DNA of 64,000 bases from Aquatica leii (lineage: Eukaryota > Arthropoda > Insecta > Coleoptera > Lampyridae): positions 91,141,912-91,205,911 of the forward strand of contig CM069436.1 of assembly GCA_035610365.1 (NCBI GenBank), in the 5' to 3' direction. This document shows positions 43,529 through 55,277 of the stretch, piece after piece. The translations under genes were made by a program, and so were the position numbers. The notes under the pieces are model-generated. The model worked only from the letters and a program-made list of their open reading frames with translations. It searched no databases and was not told where the DNA came from. Position 1 is the stretch's first letter; the number at the start of each line of letters is the position of its first letter.

Positions 43529-44896
43529 TGTTACAAGTTTTAGCTGGTTACGAACCTGCACGGCCAACTCTCAACAGTCGGAGAGAGGGGTAGGTTTTCC
43601 AAGGACTATATAAAAGATAATTAAGGGCGCCAGAGCCTATCCAAAGTCAGTTTCTGCTTGCTCACCACAGAAATGGTAATAAACTTGTAACTAGATGTTA
43701 AGTTCGTAACTGCTGAAAGAAACGAATAAAAGAGAAAAACTAAATCGTTAATAACAATGGTGCTTTAATTACTCTATCACGATAAATATAATAAGAATTA
43801 AATAGTCAAATCTGAGTAGGTACTAGCGAGAATATACAAAATCGAATCACAGTAAGATAGGCAACTTACATGACATAAGTGAAGAACATGGCTACGAATA
43901 GTTCACAGTAAATATCGTTTACATAATTAGAAATATGGCAGTAACGACAATAAGGCAAAATAATTATTATAGCATTAACATTAAATTATCACAATAAATA
44001 AGCATAAACAGCATACGTAGTATAAGCAAATTTACTAACTAATGATATTACCATTCCGATAATCAGTACGAAGTTATGATGATTGTAAGTTTCGTGAGAA
44101 ACCTCGTTGACGACGAAAGAAACTTTATAAAAAACACTTACCACCAAATACAGGTGTTCCTTTTATGCGGAGGAAGCGCTTCCTTCGACACGTACCCTGT
44201 AATTAATTTTAATTGCAAATCGTGTCAATCTAATAGCTCACGAAATCCGAATCTACAAAGTCATTACTTAAATGGTAAAATGTACACATAACACAAACCG
44301 AACGTCGGATGCTGTTATACCCTTTTTCTATGATTTAATTAATTCCAACAGTAGGCCTTATTAATATTTAGAATCGTTCCAACACAATATTCGTCGAGGG
44401 TTATCTCTCGTCTTTCAGTATCGGATAGAATTCATGGGCCGGATGGTGGTAAGAATAGCCGGTGACGATACAAATATCCCACGATCGTAACGAAATCACA
44501 CACTTTCCCTGATGGGCTTTAAATTATAGCCAAAATGCCCTTAGTTATTAGGTGACACATGGGGGCTAACCAAAAAGACATAAAAATTACTTTTAATTAC
44601 AGAAAGAAATAAAATCACTTACGCTGCAGGAGTAAATTAGTTACTTAAAGAAACTACATAATTTCCATCGTGTTCCTAGCACGTGGATAAATTTAGAGAA
44701 CGAACTTTCACTCACGCAGCCCTCGGTATTACCAGTTACAATGTTAAAGTTAAAATGTCGGAGAAGACACCGGATGTCGTTTGCGCAATACAAAGTGATC
44801 AACGAACCCGATAGATGGCGTCAAGAAATATCAAAAGCAATTTTTAATTAAGTTGATATACAGGGTAATGCAATATTTAAATTTATGTACGTAACA
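43529..44896 (-). mobile_element. Solo LTR of a gypsy-type family (1,368 bp)
   Basis: On the minus strand it starts TGTTACGTAC and ends CTTGTAACA, with 4-bp flanks AAAT on both sides. It is homologous to the 57418-58699 LTR: shared blocks include GACGCCATCTATCGGGTTCG, GACATCCGGTG and, near the 3' end, GGCCGTGCAGGTTCGTAA. It is clearly a different subfamily, with many substitutions. It is inserted in the LINE and reading resumes in frame on the other side. No internal retroelement sequence remains, consistent with LTR-LTR recombination. Confidence 0.85.
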
Positions 44897-45310
44897 AAAT
44901 GAAATTAAATATTTGGGAATTCCCTTTGACTAACGACTAACGCGGACCAAACACATTTGGAAGAAATAAATCTAATTCGGGCTGCAATACCAGCAAAATG
45001 CACTCGCTAATGTTTAAAGTTTGAACCTATCAATAGAGAATAAACTCCTTCTTTAGGTAACAATCCGAAAACCAATTTGGAACTATGGAATCCAATTGTT
45101 GAGAACTACAAGTAACGCCAATATACAAAAACTTTATCGATCTTGGTGTTCCCTACGTGAAGGAAGAAATAGCTGTCCTTAGCGCTAAGCACCATAATTG
45201 ACTCTATCCGAACGTTCTTACAAAAAACCTGCTTATTGTAACGTAAAATTTTGTTTGGAGATGCTATCTTAGCCTAAAACAAACAATTGTATTGGTTCCT
45301 TTTATAACAA
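44897..45310 (+). pseudogene. LINE RT C-terminal region
   Basis: It continues from the other side of the solo LTR: NEIKYLGI, LTRTKHIWKK, LSIENKLLL, RKPIWNYGIQL and LREGRN-type sequence match the Jockey C-terminal domain (family YLGIHLDRRLTW.KHI, IENKLLLYK.ILKPIWTYGIQLWG). The remnant fades out near 45250-45310, presumably the LINE 3' end; a poly-A tail is not distinct in this AT-rich context. Confidence 0.75.
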
Positions 45311-45954
45311 AAACAAAATGGTAATAAAATTGATGTCTAAAAATTAAAAAACTTAACAGTTAATTAGATAAATTTGTAAATATTATGGTTAAAATTAAAT
45401 TAATTATTTCTATCCCTTCTCGATATTTTTTCATATAAATTAGTGCATAGAATAAACGTAAGTACATATAAATTACAATTAACCTAAAAATAAATCACAA
45501 TTAACTCAAGATTTATTTGAACAAGTTTGAGAAGAAACAACTCACGTATACGTTTCAGCTTTATTAATATGTTTAAGTTTGTTTAAGAATAAGCTTATAT
45601 AAGTTCTTTACCTTGATTACTCTATGTTGATGTTAGTACGTTAACATAAAATGCCTTTTGGGAGCACTTGATTCTATGCTGGATATTGCTGATTTTCTTG
45701 AATTTAACTGCGAAACCTCACCAAAAGTTTACTCTCAAAATACCTGAATATTACTTTCAACTAAGTAAATCTCGCTATAATATAAAATGAAGTAGTTTTA
45801 CTAAAAACGTACATTCGTATTGAATAAAAGTTTAATTTAACTTTTAACATAATATTACTTTAAATAAAATTATTTTATTTTAAAAAATCATTTTTATACT
45901 CAATATAAAAATAAAAACATTATAAATTGTATTTTAAAAATTACACAAAGCTTT
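45311..45954. other. No supported gene
   Basis: AT-rich spacer between LINE and PLE remnant; nothing recognised. Confidence 0.35.
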
Positions 45955-46495
45955 TCCCACAATATATTATTATATTTATTTAAATTATTAAGCGACATGT
46001 TTCAACAATATGTCATCTTCAGGCCTTATACAATTTAATTTAAATAACATAATTAATGTCAAAAATTATATTACAATAAAATGACATAGAATTGACAATT
46101 ATAAATATGTAAGTATAAATAAATAGATAAGACAAAAGTAATAATTTATTAAATAAAATTAAAAAGTGAAAATATCTTATGATTACTATTTGAAAAAAGG
46201 AACTGTTTATTATCATTAATGACTTTTTTTAGTAGTTTATCAGAACGATTCCTATGTTCTTTAATAGTTTCTTTCGTTTCTAGAAAAATTTAGTTTATTT
46301 CCTTTATTACAAACGTGAAGAATTTCATAATCTTCATTTAAATCAAAAGAATGATTTGTTACGAGAGTTTTCTTGCAACGTAAATTGCTAGCGACTAACT
46401 CAATTGAATTCGGAGGTTTGGGCCGTAAGCTTCGTGGTACTAAATTAAAAAAACCGCTAAAACGATTAGAAGCTAGAGTGATAGACACCGTTTAA
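45955..46495 (-). pseudogene. Second PLE family: 3' end with hammerhead-like motif
   Basis: On the minus strand 46488-46261 encodes NHSFDLNEDYEILHVCNKGN then KLNF, and after a frameshift ETKETIKEHRNRSDKLLKK. This matches the C-terminus of GIY-YIG-bearing PLE proteins (family NHSFD...ILHVC.KGKKLN.LE..EI). The terminal segment follows, with CTGAAGATGACATATTGTTG then AAAC (46022-45999), the hammerhead-like motif. The family differs from the 7929-11694 PLE. RT and 5' parts are missing. Confidence 0.65.
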
Positions 46496-46744
46496 GTTTA
46501 TCCAGCACTAAAATAGAATAAATGACAAAGCACTGGTTATAACGACAAATATATTTATTTTTCAATGAAAGAAAAAGAGATTAAAAGTTAAATAAATTAG
46601 GTACTTAAATAGTAGTAAATAATAATTCTATAAATATCACAGTTATAACTTATAACGTTGATACATGTCCTAGAGGTGAGGCAATCCTCCACACAAAGTT
46701 ATTTAAATACATCCAACAGAACAAAATCATGTATTATGTAACTT
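46496..46744. other. Short spacer
   Basis: AT-rich; nothing recognised. Confidence 0.35.
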
Positions 46745-47463
46745 TGTAACGTCCCGTTAGAGTTCATTACAATTAAAATTCAATTTTGCATTCGTTTATT
46801 TTCTGCAACTAATATTGCACTGAAATTTATTCAGTTTGGCAAAGTCGCGTCGTTTCAAATCGACCTGGGTAATAGATTTTAAGCTCACTTCCGTTTGAGC
46901 CATCTGTGGTTTTTCACGTGAGTGATGCAAGGAAGACAAATTTTCTTAATTATGGCGTAAAAACGCATACAAAATCATTTTTATTCATTCCAACTAATTG
47001 CTGTGATTTCACAATGTTATGCAATACAATTAGACAAAGGAATTTATTTGAAGGCCGTTGCATTTGGATGTAGCGTTCTTTTTTTTACTGGGTCTTTTCT
47101 TTTGGTCTTTTTTTTTTATTTACTGGATTTTCCGTTATTGGAGTTTATTATTCATTGGATTTATACTTTGGTTTTACGCCTGCATTTGTGCTTTCAATCT
47201 ACATTCGTTTAGAAGAATCTTATCACATCAACAAAGAATGTGCTAAAAATAGAAGATATCAGATAACGTCATATCATATATGGTGAGTCAACTGGAATTT
47301 ATGTTACTACATTTTACATTCACATTAATTAAATTTTGTTATTAAAACTTTTCGGAATACATACTCGACAACAAATTAAACGTTTATTACTTTTGAATTT
47401 AATATCAATTAATAATTAGGTATAAGATTTTATGCTTTTTATTTATCACCAATTTAAAGGTGG
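46745..47463 (+). repeat. 5' LTR of the gypsy-type element (end uncertain)
   Basis: The start is defined by the 27-bp match with 55251-55277. The end is placed before TTGGCGCCC (47464-47472), which resembles a gypsy primer-binding site. No clean CA end was found, so the right boundary is approximate. Confidence 0.5.
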
Positions 47464-47867
47464 TTGGCGCCCTAATATATTTTATTCCAAATATTTTAAT
47501 CCAAATATTGTTCATTTTTCTTTAATGTAAATAGTTACTGTATTATGTTATAGTCAATAAATTAAAGGAGTTCACGTCTGTGTATTTATTTTTATTCAGG
47601 CTCACACCCAGAGGTCTGTGTTTCTACTGCTGCCGTGGTAAAATAACTATTTTTGCTTTTGATAAATGTATTTCATATTTTTATTATACGTTTATTATTA
47701 TTTTTATTACACTGTCGCTACCCACTTGGGGCTAAATTTTGAATGAAGTAATTGCTGTGAATTTCTTATATTTTGAATTTTTAATACTTTTGTACTTTGT
47801 ATTTTTATTGGGTTGTGTATTTTAGGTTAAGATTTATTCTTGAATTTGATTTTATTCTATTGTGATA

Positions 47868-49368
47868 ATGTATTTTGTCGAAGCTCTCAGAAGTGACGAG
47901 CTATGTCATGAATTGTTTTTGCGAGGCGTTGATGCTAGTAATGAAAATGTCGATAGTAGACGAAAATTGTTACGAGCTAAATTATCTCTTGAAAAATTTG
48001 ATTTAACGATTTTTCCAAATTATTCAAAAGTTGACATTGCCAACAAGATAAGTTGAACATTTTAAATGATAAAATAAATGAATTAAATAAATTATTAAAT
48101 ATCTATAAAATTAAACCGAAAAAGAGTGAATATCTTCGATTAAGCACACGCTTTACTCATGTATTGCGTAGGTTGAATAACATAACTTTCAGTGATAAAT
48201 TTCTTGATATTTCTAATAATTTAATACGTGTGGTTACTGATTCATTAGCTTTGCTTGAGAGTGTTGATGAAACACAAGGGTTATCTTCTGATTTTAATTA
48301 TTTTGTTGAGGCTATTGAGCATGAATCTACTTCTGTTCAAGTTACTTCTTCTGTGACATTAATGTTCCAACAACTTCAATTCAGACTACGACTAATATGA
48401 ATACGTCTATTCCTTTAGTTACATTTTTAAGTAACGATTTTTCAAATTTATTGCAAACTTTTCAATCTTCGAGTGTTCGTTTACCAATTTATAAATGGCA
48501 GTTAAAGTTTACTAGAAATCCTAAAGATATTTCAGTTTTATCTTTTGTTCAACGTTGTAATAAACTTAGAGTTGCGCGTAAAATTAGTTTTCAAGAATTA
48601 TTTGATGGTGCAATTGATCTTTTTGCTGATTCTGGTTTATCATGGTATCGTTCTGTTCGTCCTACTGTTAATTCCTGGCATGAATTGGTTCTTAAATTGA
48701 AACAAGATTTCTTACCCGAAGATTACAATGAAAATTTATTAGCTGAGATAAAATCTCGAAAGCAATTAGTTAAAGAGTCTCCGACTGTTTTTATATCTTA
48801 AATGGTGAATCAACTTTCACAATTGGACATTTCAGTACCTGAAACTGAACAGATAAAAAATATTAAAAAAATTTTGCAATTTTATTATGCGTCTCAACTT
48901 GTTTTGAAGACTATTATTTCTATTCCTCAATAAATTTCTTTATGTAAGGCTTTGGAAGCTGTTAAGCAAACAGAATCTCAAGCTAACATGAATTTGACAA
49001 TTGATTCCAAAGTAAATTTAAATTCTGGTGTAAAACCCAAATCAACATTTTTTCAAAAACCTAAGGTTCATTCAACCAATCCTAATAAAAATTTGACTAT
49101 TAAGAATAAATCAACTTCGAAACCTATTTTAGTTAATGCTGCCAAATCAACTACGGTTTATTATAATTGTAGTGGAACAGGCCATTCGTTTCATACTTGC
49201 TCGCAAAGTCGAAGAAAATTCTGTTATTTTTGTGGATATTCTGGGTTTACTGTTAGAGACTGTCCCAAATGTACTTCAAAAAAAGTTTTGAGAAGCATCA
49301 TGTCAGTCAATGTTTCTCAGTTCCTATTCATAGGACTGACGAAACTGATTGGAATAATTGGCTATTAA
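47868..49368 (+). pseudogene. gag pseudogene of the gypsy-type element
   Basis: Open pieces at 47868-48056, about 48053-48400, 48397-48801 and 48952-49368. The first reads MYFVEALRSDELCHELFLRG and the second is helical. The third is the capsid-like core (LPIYKWQLKFTRNPKDIS to LKLKQDFLPEDYNENLLAEI), a typical gypsy gag block. The stretch 48802-48951 is coding in the same frame but has stops at 48799 and about 48931. The fourth has a lysine-rich region and two decayed zinc knuckles: the first Cys of knuckle one is Tyr (YNCSGTGHSFHTC) and the His of knuckle two is Phe (CYFCGYSGFTVRDC). Confidence 0.8.
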
Positions 49369-49442
49369 AAGTCAAAAATTTGTACAAATCGTTTAAGGTT
49401 TCTTCAAAATTTTCTCAAAAGGCTAGGGATTCCTGACCTCAT

Positions 49443-51078
49443 TTGAATGTTACAATCTTTAATGAAATTTTTCTTTCTCTTTTAGATTCTGGTGCTAATA
49501 TTTCAATTTTACGTAAGCCAGGACTCAATTTAATTGATAAATATGATTTGAAATTGAATAGGAATCATGAATTTCCTTCATTAACTACAGCCGATGGTTC
49601 TTTTCAAAGAATTTTAGGTACTATTAATTTGTTTTTTGTTATTAATGGAATTACCCGTTCATTAAATGTCATTGTGTCTGACACAATCGAAACTGCTTTA
49701 ACGTTAGGGATTGATTTTTGTCAAACCTTTGGTTTAACTGTAGATTTTATTAATAATGAATTCTTTGCACATTCTGCAGAAACTTCAAATTTTCAGATGA
49801 TTAAATCTTTGAGTGACTTAAGTGATGAACAAAAATCCGATTTGTCGAAAATTATTAAATTATTTGAGTCTCTAGACAGACCTCAATTAGGTTTAACTAG
49901 TAGAGTTACTCACTCAATTGATACAGGTGATGCAGTTCCAGTAAAACAGCGTTATTATCCTTTATCTCCTGCAATGCTTGAGCATGCAAATAAAGAAATT
50001 AATGATATGTTAGAACAAGGTATTATACAGCCTAGTACAAGCCCTTGGAGTTCTCCGATGGTATTGGTTAAGAAGAAGTCAGGCGACTATAGAGTTTGCT
50101 TTGATGCTAGAAAATTAAATTCTTTGACTAAGAAGGATGCATATCCACTTCCTTATTTAAACGATATTTTAGATAGATTTAAAGATGCCCGATATTTGAC
50201 ATCTATTGATTTAAAGAAAGCTTTTTGGCAAATTCCTCTTGATGATGCAAGTAAGGAAAAAACTACTTTTACTGTACCTCGTAGGGGTTTATTTGAATAT
50301 AGAATTATGCCTATGGGTTTAACCAATGCTCCTAGCACTCTTCAACGTTTAATGGACACCTTATTTGACGAATCTTTATCTCAATTTGTTTTTGTATATC
50401 TTGATGATATCATTATCATTTCCAGTACTTTTAAAGAACATTTAGAAATTTTAGAAAAAGTTTATCAACGTTTAAAGGAGGCAAATTTTACTATTAATTT
50501 GGCTAAATGTGAATTTTGTAAACCTGAATTGTCATATCTAGGTTTTCTTATTAATAAGAATGGTCTTCAAACCGATCCTTCAAAAATTGATGCAATTGTT
50601 AATTTTCCGTTACCTAAGACAGCCACGGAAATCAAACGTTTTACTGGTATGTGTAGTTGGTATCGTAGATTCATTTCAGATTTTTAAACTATTTTGGCTC
50701 TTATTAATAATTTGTTGAAAGGAAAGAAGAAGAAAGAAACTGTTGTTTGGAACGAAGAAGCTTTAGATTCATTTGATATAATTAAATCACGTTTAGTAGA
50801 AGCACCTATTTTAGCTAGTCCAGATTTTACTAAACCATTTTATTTAGAATGTGATGCTTCCAATTATGGAGTAGGTTGTGTTCTTGCCCAAGGGGAAGAA
50901 ACAAATGAAAAAGTCATTGCTTATGCGTCTGGTACTTTGGATAAAGCCGAACGTAATTATTCAATTACCGAACGTGAACTTTTAGCCGTTATTTTTGCAA
51001 TTCATAAATTTCGTTCTTATATTGAAGGTACTCATTTTAAAGTTGTTACTGATCATCATTCTTTGATTTGGCTTGTGA
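49443..51078 (+). pseudogene. pol: protease, reverse transcriptase, RNase H (split by a stop and an insertion)
   Basis: A 414-residue frame (49443-50687), then a TAA, then the same frame to 51078. The protease signature LLDSGANISIL is at residues about 14-24. RT has SPWSSPMVLVKKKSGDYRVC, LTSIDLKKAFWQIPL (motif A), MPMGLTNAPSTLQRLM and FVYLDDIIIIS with catalytic YLDD. RNase H follows with FYLECDASNYGVGCVLAQGE (first catalytic Asp), NYSITERELLAV and VVTDHHSLIWL, where the insertion cuts in. The stop at 50685 and the insertion prevent a full product. Confidence 0.9.
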
Positions 51079-52740
51079 CCTGCGCTTGTAATTCAGCCAT
51101 TATCTTTTTATGTCAGACCCCGTAAATCGATTCTGCTGTCTGAGTTTTCGTTTTTTTTTTTTTGTTTTTTTGTTGGTTTTGTTTTCGTCGTTTGATACGG
51201 TGTTAGCATCAAAAACGTTTTGCTCGTTATTTGTATTGCGTGTGATTTAAGTTGATTGGTATTTCAAGTTGTTTTCAATCATTACTGGTATTTTCTTTTG
51301 AATGCATGCATGAAATGTTTTGTCGAGGTATACGTGATGGAATTCACGTGGCTAATTATAGTTTTCATCTTTGTTAAGTTCGTTTGTTTAATGTTCTTTC
51401 TTTTACCACGATTTTACAGCGCACATTCAATTAGTTAAGTAGGGATACGAAGTTTTAAAAAGGAAAAAGGTTGGTTTGAGGGGATCAATCGATCGTTCGT
51501 TGGTCGCAATTAGAAATACCGGTTACCGTGAGATGTAGTGGAGTGAGTAGGGTACTTTACCCTCTCGTTATGTAGAACCGCGGAAGTTAATTAGAAATCG
51601 TGAAAATTAAGTGTGGTGGTGAAAATGTTAATTTTTCAAATTTCGTATTGTACGGCTTATATAAAATTCATGGTTTCTAAAACATAAACTGTCACGTTTG
51701 TGGGATTTAATGTTGATGTGGTATGTGGAAAAATCCTAATTTCGCCGTTGTGCGGTTAAAAATAAGATTGTGAGATAAATCTTCCGTTGGTGTTCTATTA
51801 TTTGGGGATTCCATCGAGCCCATTTCCAACTAAGGTACTCCTGGTGCGGCCGAAGTCAATTTAAGGTCATAGCTTCCGGATCGCTGTGCCGACAGTTCGT
51901 CTAAAGGTATTTATCGATTTTGGTTATTATCGTGAAGTGAACCGCGATTGAAATGCAGTAAGAGCTTTGAATTTGAGCGATTGAATTACGACTAACGTTA
52001 AATTTAATTATTTCAATGAACACTTAAGGTGTTTGCGCGAAGTTAAAATAAATTAACTTTGTTTTGGTGCGTTTGAAAAGTAAATCGTATTCCCGAATAT
52101 AAGATAATGTAACGACTTGTAAACTATATTTTGTTTAGTTCGAATTAAAGTTCGGACATATATTTTATAACCTGTATTGTTTTTAGTTATGCGGTCAAGG
52201 CCTTGAAATTTATTTGCGTTATGTTTTAATTGAAAACGTCGAGTTAACTCTATTATAGTAGTATTTTCTTTTTATATACATTTTAATTTTGTGTTTAGAT
52301 TGTTCATTTTTGTTTGTTTTGCTTAAGATTATTTCATTTCTTTTATTCAAATTTGTTTAATTTTCTCTATTACTTGTTTTTTTTTTTTAAATATTCAATC
52401 AATAAATGTTAAATTGTTAAATGTAAAGAGCTTTTATTCATTTAGCTGCCGCATACGTAATCTTTGTTTTTAAGTGTATTACAGAATAGTTACAACTCAA
52501 GGTAAGTTCCGGGGTTGTAACCAACCAGATGAGCTTTCGGATAATCAGGGGTTCGGAAGCTACCCTCATCATGACCTTGATTGGCGCCCTTACCGATTTT
52601 TGACTATTTTACCGTTTTAGTTCGATTTTATGTCGATTTCGTTTCCAATTTTATCACGAAATTTTAAATTACAACCCACCCTTCTCCATTGAGCTAGCGG
52701 CACAACATCGTTTATGTTACCTCATTTCAGGCAGTGACAT
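51079..52740 (-). mobile_element. ~1.66-kb solo LTR-like insertion in gypsy pol
   Basis: It interrupts RNase H between HSLIWL and NRLNNLKDPSGRLARW. On the minus strand it starts TGTCACTGCCTGAAATGAGG, the same start as the LTR at 26928; an internal fragment of the family is at 18180. Both junctions carry a similar TTTGGC(T/A)TGT string (about 51066-51075 and 52750-52759), perhaps a longer target duplication, but simple excision leaves the frame off by one. Plus 52584-52592 TTGGCGCCC resembles a primer site. There are no ORFs of note. Confidence 0.6.
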
Positions 52741-52762
52741 TGTTTTAACTTTGGCATGTAAC

Positions 52763-53836
52763 AGGCTTAATAATTTAAAAGATCCTTCAGGTCGTTTAGC
52801 TCGATGGAGCGTAAAGCTTCAACAATTTGATTTTGAAGTCATTCACCGTAAGCGAAAAATTAATGTTGTTCCTGACGCTCTTTCTCGTACACCTTTGGAA
52901 ATTGGTTCTTTGGAATTTTCTATTACTGATTTTGATCTTTGGTATTTAAAGATGATTGATAATATTACTAATAAACCAGATTTGTACCCTGATTGGAGAA
53001 TAGATGATGGGAAACTTTATAAATTCGTTTCAAATAATTTAGAAATTAATTCAAATTTAGTTGAGTGGAAATTAGTAGTTCCTAAAAGTTTACGGAAATC
53101 AATTTTACTTCAGTGTCATGATGACCCTTCTTCTTCGCATTTAGGTGTTACCAAAACCTTTTCGAAAATTAAAGAGTTATATTATTGGCCTAAATTAAAG
53201 TCGGATGTTGCTAAATATATTCGTCGTTGTTCTGTTTGTTGTAAGAGTAAATCTTCTCAGTTTAATCATTTTGGATTTATGGGTAAAGAAAAAGAAGTTT
53301 CATTCCCTTTTCAATGTCTTTCAATTGATTTAGTAGGTCCTTTTCCTCGTTCGAAACAAGGCAATACAGTTTTATTAGTTGTTTGTGATTGGTTCACTAA
53401 ATTTACTTTGATTCATCCGATGCGCAATGCTTCTGCAAAACGTATTTGTGAATATTTGGAAAATTACGTATTTTTGGTTTATGGTGTTCCTCAGATTTGT
53501 ATGGTGGACAATGGTCCTCAATTTAAAAGTGTACTGTTTAATAAATTGATGCAGTCGTATAAAATTTCTTCTGTTTGGTTTAATGCTAGTTATCACCCAC
53601 AGGTTAATTTCGTAGAAAGAGTTAACAAAGTGATTGGTACTGCTATTTGTAGTTATATTTCTGACAGTCATAAAGACTGGGATGTTAAAATTCATAAAAT
53701 TGGTCACGCGTTACGCAATGCTGTGCACGAGTCTACTAAATTGACACCTTTTTTTTGGCCTTTGGTCGTACTGTTCCAATTTCTTGAGATTTTTATGTTA
53801 AGTTCAAAGATTTTAGGGAGGAGGAGTTTACTTTGA
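52763..53836 (+). pseudogene. pol: RNase H end and integrase
   Basis: It starts mid-domain at LNNLKDPSGRLARW and continues through DALSR, the zinc-binding HHCC region (CHDDPSSSHLGVTKTF and RRCSVCC) and the catalytic core: SIDLVGPFPRSKQGNTVLLV (first Asp), CMVDNGPQFKS (second Asp) and VNFVERVNKVIG (Glu). The DDE triad is intact. A frameshift near 53836 separates it from the C-terminal piece. It would have inserted the cDNA into the genome. Confidence 0.9.
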
Positions 53837-54159
53837 ATACTCGCGAACAGTTAGGTCAAGATATTAATGAATTGTCACTTATTTTTAAAGAAGAAAAACG
53901 TAATCTTCATTTAGCTTACGAGCGTAATTCTCATTCTTATAATTTGCGGCGTAGACCTTTAAAACTTAAACTTGAAGATTTGGTTTGGAAGAAAAACTTC
54001 GTTCTTTCGCATGCGTCAAAGCATTTTAGTTCTAAATTGGCTCCAACATTTATTGAAGCAAATGTTGTTGAAGTTATGGGTTCAAGGGCTTATCGATTAT
54101 CTACTCCTGATAATAAGCCGTTAGGAATTTTTTATGTTAAAGATTTAAAACCTCATTAG
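53833..54159 (+). pseudogene. Integrase C-terminal tail
   Basis: The continuation of the integrase in another frame: NTREQLGQDINELSLIFKEE, NSHSYNLRRRPLKLKLEDLV and SKLAPTFIEANVVEVMGSRA, a typical gypsy post-core region that ends at VKDLKPH. A stop follows at 54157-54159. No envelope-like ORF follows. Confidence 0.8.
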
Positions 54160-55250
54160 ATTTTGTGATTCTCCTTTACTTCAAGCTTCGGATTGGGAAT
54201 TTACCATTCTTAATTAAATTTTATTGATGCTCAGCCTTGGAAATCATTACAATCTAAGTGATTGGATGCCTTATGTTTTATATTTTATTTTATGTTGAAG
54301 AAATCTCAATGTTAATTGTATACCACAGTGTGGGTATATGAATTCTTTAGTTAATGCGCTGACCAAAGACTTAGATTTTATTTACAGTTGTTTTACTGCT
54401 TTATTTTGATGTGTTTGATTACATTTTATTGCCGATTCTAAGAAATTTCTTCTCTGGAACTCGTCTTCTCGAATTTGAGCTTTTTAATTGCTTACGTGCA
54501 ATTGTTAAAAACGATCATTTTAAATTTACCTTTGAGCATATGTGTAACTTAGAAACTCATTTAGAGCATTAATACCTATTTTCCTTGTTTGAAGTATTGG
54601 TGATAATTTTCATTTTCATTTTAAAGTTTTGTGTTTAACCTTGTTATTTATTCATTTGCCCTGTGTGAGGACGGGAGTAGAATTTTCTCACAGCAATACC
54701 TATTGCTTGTCGTAAGAGCCGACTAACCTTGGGAACTTTTGTTTAGTATTTCTTCTTCAATTTTGTTTTCAATCTCTTCTCTTTTTGAGTTATTGAGTGA
54801 GGTGGAAATTGTTTCGAGTGATTTTGGTATTTGTGGAATATACGTCAAACGATGACGCGGATTCGCGCGACGTCCCTCTTTTATCTATATCCTTCGTTAC
54901 ATAGTACTGTCGAACTTGTAATTCTAGTTTCATCTTCCGCATTGTGAAAATGGTAGGTTGGACGGTATTCCTAAAGTGTAATCCGCTATCTTCGATTGTG
55001 ACTTATTAGGTTTTACTACCTTTACCGATTTTGACTTCTAATTTAAGGTTTAGATTAGGATTTATTTAGGTTAAGTTATTTTGTTTAGGAAATGAGTTTT
55101 TGGAATTTGACTTTTGTGCAACGATGCTGCGAGATTTACTTTTTGCGTTTGTTGTTGTTTATTTTGCGTTTGTTGTTGATTTTTGCGTTTGTTGTTGTTC
55201 TGCACTTCGCAGTTTGAAACCTTCCGATTTCAAATTTTATGGAAGGGGTG
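54160..55250 (+). other. 3' untranslated region of the gypsy-type element
   Basis: Non-coding to the polypurine tract. At about 55139-55200 a ~23-bp unit (TTTGCGTTTGTTGTTG core) is repeated three times. There is no ORF of note. Confidence 0.6.
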
Positions 55251-55277
55251 TGTGACGTCCCGTTAGAGTTCATTACA

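Larger units (their letters stand above)
37509..45310 (+). mobile_element. Jockey-like LINE carrying three nested insertions
   Basis: One decayed non-LTR retrotransposon in plus orientation. ORF1 pieces are at 37509-38160, the endonuclease at 38430-39090, the RT at about 39540-40095 and 43283-43528, and the C-terminal domain at 44897-45240. It is interrupted by a MITE (37920-38112), a Transib transposon (40096-43277) and a solo LTR (43529-44896). Without these the LINE is about 3.05 kb. At the Transib site the RT motif S-G-V-P is split and rejoins in frame when the insert and one 5-bp duplication are removed. At the solo LTR, PISLKNEIKYLGI rejoins in the same way. The 5' end is missing at the boundary with R. 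Confidence 0.85.
46745..55277 (+). mobile_element. Old Ty3/gypsy-type LTR retrotransposon, interrupted
   Basis: It starts TGTAACGTCCCGTTAGAGTT at 46745. The same 27 bp (TGTGACG...) recur at 55251 directly after a polypurine tract (GGAAGGGG, 55241-55248), marking the start of the 3' LTR, which is cut off after about 27 bp. Order: 5' LTR, leader, gag (47868-49368), protease/RT/RNase H (49443-51078), a 1.66-kb insertion, and integrase with tail (52763-54159). Several stops and frameshifts disable it. Confidence 0.85.

Noticed and set aside
47003..47246. Two overlapping hydrophobic ORFs
   Set aside because: They lie in the 5' LTR of the gypsy-type element and are explained by T-rich sequence.
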